Shown here in pieces: positions 36,934 to 47,438 of a stretch of 64,000 nt of DNA. Numbering within the stretch: position 1 is the first letter of the stretch; each line of letters begins with the position of its first letter. The notes beneath the pieces are model-generated. The model made no database searches. It had not been told where the DNA came from and saw nothing but the letters and a program-made list of their open reading frames with translations. The stretch is taken from the NCBI RefSeq assembly GCF_038789205.1, contig NZ_CP128356.1, positions 1-64,000 on the forward strand, written 5' to 3'. Made by a program: the position numbers and the translations under genes. This stretch comes from Staphylococcus hsinchuensis. Its GTDB lineage: Bacteria > Bacillota > Bacilli > Staphylococcales > Staphylococcaceae.

Positions 36934-37322
36934 TTAATTATCATAAAATTGCTTGATCTTTTGACCTATTTCATCTCTTACACGTTGAAATTCTGACCAA
37001 GATTTACCTGCTGGGTCATCAAAGCCCCAATGTTCTTTTTTTACATTAGGCGGGATGACTGGACAATTCTCATCAGCATCACTACAAAGTGTAACAACTA
37101 GGTCTGATTGTCTTAATATTTTATTATCAATTAAATCAGAAGTATGGTTTGATATGTCAATATCCACTTCTTTCATAGCTTCTATCGCCTTAGGATTTAC
37201 GCCATGCGTTTCGATACCTGCTGAGTAAACATTCCATTCTTCGCCGAGTATTTCTCTTCCTCAGCCATTTGACTACGACAAGAATTACCAGTACATATAA
37301 AGTAAATTGTTTTCTTATCCAT
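36934..37322 (-). pseudogene. arsC: Arsenate reductase ArsC, frameshifted
   Basis: The start at 37322 reads [20 protein letters not shown], the catalytic P-loop of thioredoxin-linked ArsC. The frame then shifts near 37252-37263. The rest ([18 protein letters not shown].. with [15 protein letters not shown] and [14 protein letters not shown]) follows in another frame. Compared with intact ArsC, the GWGKE region is short by about 7 nt. Arsenate reduction is probably lost, while arsenite efflux remains. Confidence 0.85.
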
Positions 37323-37339
37323 TTATTATTACCTCTCTT

Positions 37340-38942
<1,603 letters not shown>

Positions 38943-38946
<4 letters not shown>

Positions 38947-40607
38947 TTTTTCTTCTCCCTTTCTACTTGAAATCTTTTATATCGTTGATAATTTTTATTG
39001 CCACCTGATAAATTATATACTTGTTTAAAGCCTAAATTAATAAGTACGTTTTGTGCAGCATTACCAGTAGTACCTTTATTACAATAAGTCACGATTGTTT
39101 GATTTTCATCTAACGTTTTTGCATAACTTCTCAACGTTTTCAATGGGACGTTAATCGCTCCATCAACATGATCAACTTCAAATTGCTTTGGAGAACGTAC
39201 ATCTAAAATCAATAAATCATTTTTTTGTTTTACGACTTCTTCAGGCGTTATAATTTTACGTCCCCGAGTAATATTGTGACCAATCATCCCTGTATAAATA
39301 ACAGGATCTTTAGTTGTAGAAAAAGGAGGTGCATATGCTAAATCTAAATGAAATAAATCTTCTGCTTTGGCACCAAATGTTATAGCAGTAGCTAGTACAT
39401 CTATTCTCTTATCTACACCTTCATACCCAATAATTTGGGCACCCAGTAATTTAGAATTGTTTTTATCAAATATAGCTTTAATTACCATTTCTTGGCCTTG
39501 CATATATTCTGGACGATTCGGTTTCACATTGTGTAATACGTCAATATCAATATCTAAATCAATAGCTTCTTTTTCAGTTAAGCCTGTTTGGGCAATTGTC
39601 ATATCAAATACACGAACAATGCCTGTTCCTAAAATCCCTTTATGTTCTAGATTTCCACCAGTTAATCGATCTCCTAAAATACGTCCCATTTTATTTGCTG
39701 TAGAACCTAGCGGTCTATATATAGGGTTACCAGTAATTAAATTATAACTTTCTGCTGCATCACCAATTGCATATATATGAGGAATATTTGTTTCCAAATA
39801 CTTATTGGTTTGTATTGCTCCAGATTCTCCAATATTAATACCAATTTCTTTAGCTAATTTAGTATTTGGTGTGACACCAATCCCAATAATGATTAAGTCT
39901 GTATCAATTAATTCGCCAGTTTTTAAGCTGACTCTATTTATCGTATGATTCTCATCATAATCAATAATGTCAATTTCATTATAGGCATATACGTTAGCTT
40001 TATCTTCAATATATTCTTGAATCATAAAACTCATATCGTAGTCTAAATGAGGCATAAAAGTGTTACGTTGAACAATTGAAGTGTTGTAATTAGATAATTG
40101 TTCTAACATCTCTAAACCAATAAATCCACCGCCAACGATTGTTATATTCTGAACATCATGGTCATTAATATAATTATAAATTGCTTTGGCATCATTAATA
40201 TTTTTAACTTTAAACACATTATTATATTCTTCGCTATTTAATTGAGGGAGTTCTTTAGGCGATGAACCTGTTGCTAATACTAATTCGTCATATTTTTGAA
40301 TCATCTTTTCATCATTTACTAAATTAGTAACTGTTATTGTTTGATCACTATCATTTATCTTATTCACTTCATATTCTGTATAAATATCTATATTAAAGCG
40401 TTCTTTAAACCATTTAGCATTTCGTGGCGTGAGTTCATCAATATCAGATACATTACCGCCTATATAGTAGGGGATACCACATACGGAATACGAAATATCA
40501 CTATCTTTATCAAAAACGGTAATTTCAACATCTTCACTATTTCTTCTTGCTTTAGCCGCGACACTCGTACCGGCAGCAACTGAACCAATGATAACAATTT
40601 TTTTCAA
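38943..40607 (-). CDS. CoA-disulfide-reductase-like flavoprotein with C-terminal rhodanese domain
   Basis: 554 aa. FAD-binding KIVIIGSVAAGTSVAAKARR, redox Cys in DISYSVCGIPYYIGG (CoADR type), NAD-binding ITIVGGGFIGLEM and the FAD motif IYAIGDAAESY. The last ~95 residues are a rhodanese domain with active loop YCNKGTTGNA. Such fusions reduce CoA or persulfide disulfides. Its place between arsA and arsR, with overlapping ends, suggests a role in thiol supply or arsenic redox handling; the exact reaction is not known from sequence. Confidence 0.85.
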
Positions 40608-42334
40608 TATTCTAACCCTCCATAAGGTATGACAAAGTAATTATTAAGACTTTCATTTTTAATCTTGTTTATCCAAATCGATTCATCTTCTTTTTTGTTA
40701 CTAAAAAGGTCATCACGTTGATTTAGCGTAACTAATGATTGATTAACGACCCACCAATTATGTCCTATATCGGCTCTATTTAAATCTTCTACTAAACGTT
40801 TAGATTCTAAATAAGGTGTTTTTTCTGCTAGTGTTACGATTATCATCTGTGTTAAATCTTGATTTTGAATTTTAGGTAATAACGTTTCAACATTACTGGT
40901 AGTTTGAGTTGATTTTTTCTTTAGTTCTTTATGGTGATTTTCACTAGAATCAAGTAACAACAAGGTATGGCCTGTTGGAGCTGTATCTACAATTACGTAA
41001 TCCATGTCTTCTTGGTTCTCCATAATGTCACTAAAGGCTTTGAAAAATGCTATTTCTTCTGTACAAGGTGATTTTAAATCTTCCATAATATAATCAATAT
41101 CGTCTTGTGGTGTATCATCATTCACTGTGGCTAGTACTTCTTTTTTATACTTTTCTAATGCTTGTTCTTCATCAATATAAGCAGTATTTAAATTACTTGT
41201 GGTTTCAACATTAATTTCTTTAGTAGGGTCAGTAGTTGCTAAAAGAACACGATGTCCTTTATTAGATAATGCTGTAGCTAATTGCGTTGCTACTGTCGTT
41301 TTACCAACGCCACCTTTTCCCATTGTAAATAAATATTGAACTTTACTATTTTCAATTTCATCTGTTAATTTATTGAATTGCGGATGATCTTCAACAATAA
41401 AGTCATCATTTTCAATTAAGTTATCATCATTTAATAGATTAGTTAAACTTTCTATACCTTCTTCTTTCTGCTTTTTATATGGAACGTAATAAGCATGATT
41501 GTTATTTAACCATTCAGTAAAATGATTAATGTTTTTATCTTGTTCTGATTTCATCTGACTCGAAATTAAACCGTGACTTTCTTCTATATAGTTGTTAATG
41601 ATTACTTTGAATTTAGAAATTGATAGTTGTTGTAATTCTTGTTGCGCTCTTTGAATTTCATATATAGAAGAGTGGCTAGGTTTCGCAACTAACATCATGG
41701 TCGTATCGTCTTGGTTACGTAGTTTTTCAAGTGCTGAATTATATTTACCTCTATTTTCATTTAAACCCGATAATTGACCTAAGCAAGAAGCGTCATTACT
41801 CGTTGTATTTAAATAATCTGTCCATGCAGAAGGTAATTCAAGCATTCTCAAGGTGTGACCTGTTGGAGCTGTATCAAATATAATGAAATCAAATTCTTGT
41901 TCTAAAGTTTTATCGGATAAAAAATTTGTAAATTCATTAAACGCTGCTACTTCAACTGTACACGAACCACTTAACTGTTCTTTCATCTCAGAAAGCACAT
42001 CTTCTGGTAGAATACCCTCATAAGGTTCTATAGATTGTGCTTTATAATCGTCTGCAGCAGCAATCGGGTCAAAATTGGCTATAGAGAGATTAGGTATAGG
42101 TTGATATTTAGTTAATTTATTAGATAATTCCATTTGAAATACATCTTGTAAATTACTAGCTGGATCAGTACTTACTAAAGCTACTTTCTTTCCATTTTCC
42201 GCTAAGTTTAAAGCAATAGAACTTGATATCGTCGTTTTGCCTACGCCACCTTTACCAGTAAAAAACAAATATTTTGTTAACTCAACATTATCTAAATTCA
42301 ATTTATTTAAGTATTTAACAGCATCCATCTCCAT
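40604..42334 (-). CDS. arsA: Arsenite-translocating ATPase ArsA
   Basis: 576-aa duplicated ATPase. Each half has a P-loop (FFTGKGGVGKTTISSS and FTMGKGGVGKTTVATQ) and a DTAPTGHTLRML / DTAPTGHTLLLL signature (DTAP switch). Cys residues for As(III) binding are seen in GSCTVEVAAF and SPCTEEIAFF. The ATG at 42334 is chosen because GGAGG lies 8 nt upstream; the frame is open to 42349. It energises ArsB and receives As(III) from ArsD. Confidence 0.94.
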   Translation of the reverse strand: MEMDAVKYLNKLNLDNVELTKYLFFTGKGGVGKTTISSSIALNLAENGKKVALVSTDPASNLQDVFQMELSNKLTKYQPIPNLSIANFDPIAAADDYKAQSIEPYEGILPEDVLSEMKEQLSGSCTVEVAAFNEFTNFLSDKTLEQEFDFIIFDTAPTGHTLRMLELPSAWTDYLNTTSNDASCLGQLSGLNENRGKYNSALEKLRNQDDTTMMLVAKPSHSSIYEIQRAQQELQQLSISKFKVIINNYIEESHGLISSQMKSEQDKNINHFTEWLNNNHAYYVPYKKQKEEGIESLTNLLNDDNLIENDDFIVEDHPQFNKLTDEIENSKVQYLFTMGKGGVGKTTVATQLATALSNKGHRVLLATTDPTKEINVETTSNLNTAYIDEEQALEKYKKEVLATVNDDTPQDDIDYIMEDLKSPCTEEIAFFKAFSDIMENQEDMDYVIVDTAPTGHTLLLLDSSENHHKELKKKSTQTTSNVETLLPKIQNQDLTQMIIVTLAEKTPYLESKRLVEDLNRADIGHNWWVVNQSLVTLNQRDDLFSNKKEDESIWINKIKNESLNNYFVIPYGGLEY

Positions 42335-42662
42335 CACAGCATCCTCCATTTCTCATCTGATTAACCGTAATAATTTCATCGGCTTCTTCTTGGGTAATAT
42401 AAGTACCCGTTTTAGCTATATTGCCTTCTATAAAAGTGATTGGTAAAACTTCATTACCTTTTTCTTGAATTAAACGAATAGCTTCTTTATTTTTAATAAA
42501 TTCATTCGGATTGTTACTCATATTATAACGTTGAACTTCTATTTGATTTTGTTTTAAATATTCATTGATTTGGTTCGTCTTTATTAGTGTTTCATCCGGT
42601 TCTGGACCACATACGCCAGTAGAACAGCACATAGCTTCTTCGTATATTTCAATATTTAACAT
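42315..42662 (-). CDS. arsD: ArsD arsenite metallochaperone
   Basis: 115 aa from the ATG at 42662 (GAGGTGAG upstream; the frame is open to 42704). The N-terminal metal motif EEAMCCSTGVCGPE gives Cys12, Cys13 and Cys18, as in ArsD. The C-terminus carries two further vicinal pairs (GGCCDGDGCC). It delivers As(III)/Sb(III) to ArsA and can weakly repress the operon. First gene of the ars operon. Confidence 0.94.
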   Translation of the reverse strand: MLNIEIYEEAMCCSTGVCGPEPDETLIKTNQINEYLKQNQIEVQRYNMSNNPNEFIKNKEAIRLIQEKGNEVLPITFIEGNIAKTGTYITQEEADEIITVNQMRNGGCCDGDGCC

Positions 42663-42946
42663 TATACTCACCTCATTAATTATTTTACTACCATAGATTA
42701 ACATCTATATAGATTAGTGTATATGTATTGATTTGGATTTTTAAAATTTTACTTAATTTGAGTTTCTAATAATATAGCTAGGAAGAAAATATTTTTACTA
42801 TTGCTGTGGAGCATGTCTAAGTTTATGTGAAATTATAGTTTTTTAATCTTGCAATAATGTATATATTGATTTATATTTAATATATCAAAAAAAGTTGATA
42901 TATTAAATGGAATAAAATTATTTAGACAATAAGGAGGTGTGCCTGA
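42663..42946. promoter_or_regulatory. Divergent regulatory region between arsD and the ArsR2/ArsP operon
   Basis: AT-rich 284 bp. The arsD side has an imperfect palindrome ACATCTATATAGATTAGTGT near 42703-42722 that may be an ArsR site. The other side has the strong palindrome listed at 42876-42907. Confidence 0.6.
42876..42907. promoter_or_regulatory. ArsR/SmtB-type operator palindrome
   Basis: TTTAATATATCAA - AAAAAG - TTGATATATTAAA, a perfect 13-bp inverted repeat upstream of the small gene at 42947. Similar half-sites recur at 43553-43580. Confidence 0.75.
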
Positions 42947-43141
42947 TTGCGAGTAAACCACGCAAGTACTTTATCTGTTGGTTACTTTGTAAGTTATTTA
43001 AATCTTGTTATGGTATCAAGAGAAGTCACTTTAAAAGAAGCTACAATATATATGGAGAAGGAGTTCTTTAAAGGTAATATTCATCAGTATGGTGAATCAA
43101 CAGAAAATAACTACAAACAAGCAATACAAGAATTGAAATAA
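42947..43141 (+). CDS. Small protein of the ArsR2/ArsP operon, function unknown
   Basis: 64 aa starting at TTG 42947 with AAGGAGGTG upstream. Visible: STLSVGYFVSYLNLVMVS, then a charged helix (VTLKEATIYMEKEFFKGN). No Cys and no clear TM helix. It is first in an operon with an ArsR-family regulator and an ArsP-like permease. I do not recognise the family. Confidence 0.5.
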   Translation: MRVNHASTLSVGYFVSYLNLVMVSREVTLKEATIYMEKEFFKGNIHQYGESTENNYKQAIQELK

Positions 43142-43190
43142 AGATAATATAAACTCTAATCAAATATTATAAAAAAGAGGTGCTCTTTTT

Positions 43191-43511
43191 ATGGAAGTTA
43201 TTAAAGCAAAAACTGATATGAATGAAGATCAACAATTAGATTTTTATGAAAACATGTTTAATGCACTTGCTGACAAAAATAGATTAAAAATACTTAATCA
43301 AATTAGTCAAAGCCCTAATAAATCACTATGTGTATGCGACTTAGAGGAGTTATTAGATTTAAAACAATCTAAAATTTCATATCATTTAAAAAAACTAGTA
43401 AGTGCACAGATTTTAATACCTGAAAAATACGGTACTTGGAACTACTACAAAATCAATGAAGCACAAATTCAAGTTGTATTAACTGAAGATACTTGCTGTA
43501 AAATATTATAG
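43191..43511 (+). CDS. Second ArsR/SmtB-family regulator
   Basis: 106 aa with winged helix LADKNRLKILNQISQ, metal motif SLCVCDLEELL (CVC type), and LKQSKISYHLKKLVSAQIL. A vicinal Cys pair near the C-terminus (DTCCKIL) may be a further thiol site. It is encoded just before the permease, with TATCAA..TTGATA operators before and after it. It likely senses trivalent (organo)arsenicals and controls the permease. Confidence 0.87.
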   Translation: MEVIKAKTDMNEDQQLDFYENMFNALADKNRLKILNQISQSPNKSLCVCDLEELLDLKQSKISYHLKKLVSAQILIPEKYGTWNYYKINEAQIQVVLTEDTCCKIL

Positions 43512-43533
43512 GATTTATCTTCTTACACATCAT

Positions 43534-43580
43534 ATTAATCAACTTTTTTTAATTTATATATCAAAAAAAGTTGATTAAAT
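43534..43580. promoter_or_regulatory. Operator repeats upstream of the permease
   Basis: ATTAATCAACTTTTTTT and TATATATCAA-AAAAAG-TTGATTAAAT, matching the half-sites at 42876-42907. Probably a second ArsR2 site controlling the permease. Confidence 0.65.
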
Positions 43581-43601
43581 AAATTCAGAGGAGTTATACT
43601 A

Positions 43602-44486
43602 ATGACAGATTCAATCATAGAATTCATAAAAACATTTTTAATGTTATTTTTTGAATTGTTAGCATTATTTATAGTTGTAAGTTTTATTGTAAGTTTAATT
43701 CAACAAGTAGTATCAGAAGATAAAATACAAAAGCTTTTAAGCAAACCAAATAAAGCAACCAACTATGTATTAGGAATGATTTTTGGTGCTATTACACCAT
43801 TTTGTTCTTGTTCTACTATTCCTATACTTGCAGGTTTGTTAAACTCTAAAGTTCCGTTTGGTCCAGCTATGAGTTTCTTAATCGCTTCGCCACTCATGAA
43901 TCCACTCATGATATTTATGCTATGGATTTTATTAGGGTGGAAAGTTGCTGTTGTTTATTTTGTTGTATTAGCGATATTCAGCATTTTAACTGGCCTTGTT
44001 TTTTCAAAAATGAATTTAGCAGAGAGTTATAAAGGCGTTAATGTCAAAGGTGATGGATTTTTCACTAATAAATCAGGATCTCGTGTTAAGCAAGCGCTAA
44101 ATGATGCTTGGGCTTTCCTATATCCAATGTTACCTTATTTAATTATTGGTGTATTTATTGGGGCATTTATTTATGGATTTATTCCAGAAACCTTTATAAC
44201 ACAATATGCGAGTGGTGATAGTATTATCTCTGTTATTATTGCTTCTGTTATTGGTATACCTATGTATATTAGACCAGAAACAATGCTTCCTATAGCTGAA
44301 GCTTTAGTATCTAAAGGTATGTCACTGGGAACAGTCGTACCATTAATTATAGGTGGCGCAGGAGCAAGTATTCCTGAAGTTGTATTGTTATCGAAATTAT
44401 TTAAAAAGAAATTTGTAATATCTTTTGTTATAGCAATTTTAGTCGTAGCTATTGCTACTGGTCTAGTTGTTAACTTAATCATTTAA
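43602..44486 (+). CDS. arsP: ArsP-like permease (UPF0718/DUF318)
   Basis: 294-aa membrane protein with about eight TM helices. Conserved TPFCSCSTIPILAGLL and IASPLMNPLMIF in the first half and IGIPMYIRPETMLPIAEAL in the second identify the permease family that contains ArsP, an exporter of trivalent organoarsenicals. The CSC motif is a likely arsenic-binding site. Start ATG with GAGGAGTT upstream. Partner of the ArsR2 regulator; a general thiol-metal export role is possible. Confidence 0.82.
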   Translation: MTDSIIEFIKTFLMLFFELLALFIVVSFIVSLIQQVVSEDKIQKLLSKPNKATNYVLGMIFGAITPFCSCSTIPILAGLLNSKVPFGPAMSFLIASPLMNPLMIFMLWILLGWKVAVVYFVVLAIFSILTGLVFSKMNLAESYKGVNVKGDGFFTNKSGSRVKQALNDAWAFLYPMLPYLIIGVFIGAFIYGFIPETFITQYASGDSIISVIIASVIGIPMYIRPETMLPIAEALVSKGMSLGTVVPLIIGGAGASIPEVVLLSKLFKKKFVISFVIAILVVAIATGLVVNLII

Positions 44487-44499
44487 GGAGGTGAAGTAA

Positions 44500-44634
44500 A
44501 TGGGTATCAAAGACGCATTAAAAAAATTAAAACCTCAAGAACAGTCATGTTGTTCAGTTGAAATTGAAGAGAAAACAGACAAAAAAGACGAAAATAATGA
44601 GAAAAAAGAAAATGGTAATAAAAATTGTTGCTAA
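44500..44634 (+). CDS. 44-aa protein with two vicinal Cys pairs
   Basis: Starts MGIKDALKKLKPQEQSCCSV and ends GNKNCC, with a Lys/Glu/Asn-rich spacer. Strong ribosome site AAGGAGGTGAAG, 13 bp after the permease stop. The CC pairs would bind As(III) or other soft metals; a small metal-delivery peptide for the permease is inferred. No known family is recognised. Confidence 0.65.
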   Translation: MGIKDALKKLKPQEQSCCSVEIEEKTDKKDENNEKKENGNKNCC

Positions 44635-44698
44635 CATTAAAAAAGTTCTGTTTGATTTTGCATTTATTAACATAATCGATGATTATCAGAAGTTACAA

Positions 44699-44729
44699 AA
44701 AATGCGTCACTAGTATAGTGACGCATTTT
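44699..44729. terminator. Terminator after the ArsP operon
   Basis: AAAATGCGTCACTA / TAGTGACGCATTTT perfect 14-bp stem with a 3-nt loop. Confidence 0.88.
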
Positions 44730-44769
44730 AGCATTTTCTTTATTTGAAAAATTACTATAAATTAACTTT

Positions 44770-44970
44770 TTAATACTTATTATTTTCTAAAAATTCTTCT
44801 AAAACTTTATCAATTATTGATTTTATAGACGTATCTTTATCTAACGCCATTTGGTTTAGCCTTTTCTTAATATCAGTATCTACTCTCATTGTTGTACTTT
44901 TAGATATAGGTCTATAATTCTCTGTGTATTTCACTTCCGAAGTATCTATATTATCTAAAAATCCAGCCAT
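44770..44970 (-). CDS. Ribbon-helix-helix-type partition partner
   Basis: 66 aa from the ATG at 44970 (GAGGAGG 9 nt upstream; an earlier ATG at 44979 is too close to it). SKSTTMRVDTDIKKRLNQMA.. and a C-terminal helix SIIDKVLEEFLENN look like a ribbon-helix-helix fold. Directly follows parA, as centromere-binding proteins do in type Ib plasmid partition loci, and likely binds the 96-bp repeats. Confidence 0.7.
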   Translation of the reverse strand: MAGFLDNIDTSEVKYTENYRPISKSTTMRVDTDIKKRLNQMALDKDTSIKSIIDKVLEEFLENNKY

Positions 44971-44975
44971 ACATT

Positions 44976-45770
44976 TCATTCCTCCTCAATTAATTTAATT
45001 CTACTAACTAATTCTTCATATACTTTGTTGAACATATGTATGACTTTTTTATCATGCATATCTTTATCTTTTATCCCATCAGCAGCGAACTTTTTTATTC
45101 TTTCTCTTTGATATATTTGGTGTTCAAATAATGCTTCAGAAAACGCAGATTTAGACATCTCTAATATTTGTTTATCTACTCGTCCATTTTTTTTTATTAA
45201 TACTGGAACTGCACCAACTAATTCAAATGGTAAATCTGACTCTTTTTTTCTATCTCTTAGAAAATTAACAAAAGAAAGACTGCTCTCATAAGCTGATTGT
45301 TGTGTTTGAAATACCATTAAAATATAATTACTTGCGTAAACAGCATTATTAGTAAAATCTGAATTTATAGTAGGTGGCACATCTATAAATACATAATCGA
45401 AATCATAAATTTTTTCAATTTTTTCTACCACATTTTTTAAAATATATCTTTTTTTCAAAATGTCTGTTTTTGAAATAATATCGGATAAATTAGCCAAAGA
45501 CGAATCAGCGGGCAATAATGATAAATTAGAAGTTAATCTAATGATACTTTCATCTATATTTCCACTTTTTAGCATATTTATGAATGAAAGTGATTCCTCT
45601 TTAAATTCTGGATAAGTTCTTTTCATAATTTGAGTAGCGTTACCTTGAGGATCAAAATCTATTAAAAGAACCTTTTTGTTATAGTTTTCAGATGCAATAT
45701 AAGAAAGTAATGTAGATACTGTAGTTTTACCTACGCCACCTTTAAAATTTCCAACTGTTATTATATTCAA
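44976..45770 (-). CDS. parA: Plasmid partition ATPase ParA
   Basis: 264-aa ParA/Soj-type ATPase starting at TTG 45770 with GGAGGG upstream (MNIITVGNFKGGVGKTT). Deviant Walker A GNFKGGVGKTTVST, Walker A' VLLIDFDPQGNATQI and Walker B DFDYVFIDVPPT. It forms ATP-dependent dynamic patterns on the nucleoid to separate plasmid copies. The stop and partner start are adjacent; the repeat array lies directly upstream. Confidence 0.92.
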   Translation of the reverse strand: MNIITVGNFKGGVGKTTVSTLLSYIASENYNKKVLLIDFDPQGNATQIMKRTYPEFKEESLSFINMLKSGNIDESIIRLTSNLSLLPADSSLANLSDIISKTDILKKRYILKNVVEKIEKIYDFDYVFIDVPPTINSDFTNNAVYASNYILMVFQTQQSAYESSLSFVNFLRDRKKESDLPFELVGAVPVLIKKNGRVDKQILEMSKSAFSEALFEHQIYQRERIKKFAADGIKDKDMHDKKVIHMFNKVYEELVSRIKLIEEE

Positions 45771-45784
45771 AATAACCCTCCTAC

Positions 45785-46142
45785 ATAATCTCATTGTTCT
45801 TAATTCATTCTTATATATTCTTTGTGTTGTTTGTTACATGTAACATGTTACTGCAAAACTTTGTTTCTTTCAACTTATACATAATCTCGTTGTTCTTAAT
45901 TCATTCTTATATATTCTTTGTGTTGTTTGTTACATGTAACATGTTACTGCAAAACTTTGTTTCTTTCAACTTATACATAATCTCGTTGTTCTTAATTCAT
46001 TCTTATATATTCTTTGTGTTGTTTGTTACATGTAACATGTTACTGCAAAACTTTGTTTCTTTCAACTTATACATAATCTCGTTGTTCTTAATTCATTCTT
46101 ATATATTCTTTGTGTTGTTTGTTACATGTAACATGTTACTCA
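45785..46142. repeat. Four tandem 96-bp repeats, candidate centromere (parS)
   Basis: The unit starts ATAATCTCRTTG at 45785, 45881, 45977 and 46073 (exact 96-bp period); the fourth copy ends after the palindrome. Each unit contains TGTTACATGTAACATGTTAC, two overlapping palindromes (TGTTACATGTAACA and GTAACATGTTAC), at about 45832, 45928, 46024 and 46120. Position between parA and repA fits a partition site. Confidence 0.85.
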
Positions 46143-46207
46143 TAAAAAGTTACAAAATAAATTGTTTCTATAGGTATATAAGTGTTATTATTAATTTATA
46201 ACAAAAT

Positions 46208-46292
46208 AAAAAGAGCAACTATTGGTCGTAGTTGCCCTTAAATGTTTGGTAATAAAACGTTCCCCACGTTTATTTATCTACAATGTTTTGAT
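46208..46292 (-). ncRNA. Antisense RNA (RNAI) controlling repA
   Basis: A minus-strand promoter TTGCAC (46322-46327) - 17 bp - TATAAT (46299-46304) starts transcription near 46292. A terminator hairpin GCAACTA..TAGTTGC (46216-46236) followed by TCTTTTTATTTT ends it near 46208. The inverted segments GGTAATAAAACG (46242) and CGTTTTATTACC (46366) could let the repA leader fold differently when the RNA is bound, as known for pSK41-type repA. Confidence 0.7.
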
Positions 46293-46415
46293 ACCTGTAT
46301 TATATACTGAATTGTTACTTAGTGCAAGTATTGAAACTAGTAAATAAACACAAATATATATAAAAGCGTTTTATTACCTCTTACCAAATCAAAATACGGA
46401 AAGAGGTTTTTTATT

Positions 46416-47408
46416 ATGACTGAAGAAAGATTTAATATCCAACAACAATATAGAGAAAAATTTTATCAACTGCCAAAAGTGTTTTTTACTAATGAGAAAT
46501 ATATGCAATTAAGTAATGATGCTAAAATTGCGTACGCTTTGTTAAAAGACAGATTAGAATTATCAATAAAGAACAATTGGTTTGATGATAATGGCGATAT
46601 ATTTTTCATTTTCACAAATGAAAAACTTAAAGCTATATTAAATTGTCATGATGGTAAATTAACAAAAATTAAAAAAGAGTTATCAAAAAATAATCTTTTA
46701 GAACAAGTAAGATGTGGGCAAGGACGACCTAATAAATTATATTTAATGAATCCTGAAGTTACTAAAGAAGACGTTTATGAAATCAAAAAACAAGAAGAAA
46801 ACATTGATGAGACTTGTCATGACACTGAAATGCGATTTTCGCATTTCAAGAATTGCGAAAATCGCATTTCTAGAAATGCTGAAATCGCACAACAAGAAAT
46901 GCGAAAATCGCACACTAATGATACTGAACTTAATGACACTGATATTAGTAATACTGATTCTAGTGATACGAATGATATGAATGATGTAAGAGAAGAAAAT
47001 GTAGAAGCTACAAAACCTAATCATCCAAATCATACGAATCATTTACAACAACAATCCGATGAAGAAGCTTTAAAACATTTAGAACTTCAGGAAATGCCCG
47101 AAGATACAAAGAGATATATGAATAACTTTAGTGCTAAAGAAATACAAATCATTAAATCAGTTATTTTAAAAGCTAAGCGTTCGTTTAATGATATGTATGG
47201 TGAAGTGTATATGCTTGAAGATATGGATGATGAATTATTTACAGTACTTAAAAGATTCAAAGGTATAATGGTTAAAAAACAAGAAACTGTTGAAGCTATG
47301 CAAGGATATTTAATGCGCTCTATTTTGTCCGAATTAGAAGAAATGCGCTCAACGAATATGCGTAGAAAAAACTTTGAAAACAGTCCACTCAACGTATTTA
47401 AAACATAA
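46416..47408 (+). CDS. repA: RepA_N-family plasmid replication initiator
   Basis: 330 aa. The N-terminal winged-helix domain FYQLPKVFFTNEKYMQLSND, AKIAYALLKDRL and KLTKIKKELSKNNLLEQVR is typical of RepA_N initiators of staphylococcal multiresistance plasmids (pSK1, pSK41 type). A low-complexity Asp/Ser/Thr/Asn centre lies over the DNA repeats of the origin, then a conserved C-terminal domain. Full length with AAAGAGG ribosome site. Preceded by an antisense RNA, parS repeats and parA. This replicon looks functional. Confidence 0.93.
   Translation: MTEERFNIQQQYREKFYQLPKVFFTNEKYMQLSNDAKIAYALLKDRLELSIKNNWFDDNGDIFFIFTNEKLKAILNCHDGKLTKIKKELSKNNLLEQVRCGQGRPNKLYLMNPEVTKEDVYEIKKQEENIDETCHDTEMRFSHFKNCENRISRNAEIAQQEMRKSHTNDTELNDTDISNTDSSDTNDMNDVREENVEATKPNHPNHTNHLQQQSDEEALKHLELQEMPEDTKRYMNNFSAKEIQIIKSVILKAKRSFNDMYGEVYMLEDMDDELFTVLKRFKGIMVKKQETVEAMQGYLMRSILSELEEMRSTNMRRKNFENSPLNVFKT
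46829..46915. repeat. oriV: Origin iterons/inverted repeats inside repA
   Basis: GAAATGCGATTTTCGCATTTC, then GCGAAAATCGCATTTC and GAAATGCGAAAATCGCAC: four to five copies of an ATGCGAWWWTCGCAT-like palindrome within the coding sequence. RepA_N plasmids carry oriV at this place in rep. Confidence 0.82.
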
Positions 47409-47438
47409 AATACAAGAAAAAAGGGGGGATGATAGGCG

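Noticed and set aside
45785..46142. CRISPR array
   Set aside because: The repeats are contiguous 96-bp units with no variable spacers, and there are no cas genes.
45794..46201. Open reading frame of 135 codons with repeated LIHSYIFFVLFVTCNMLLQN units
   Set aside because: It exists because the 96-bp DNA repeat is divisible by three. There is no ribosome site, and the DNA is explained by the par repeats.
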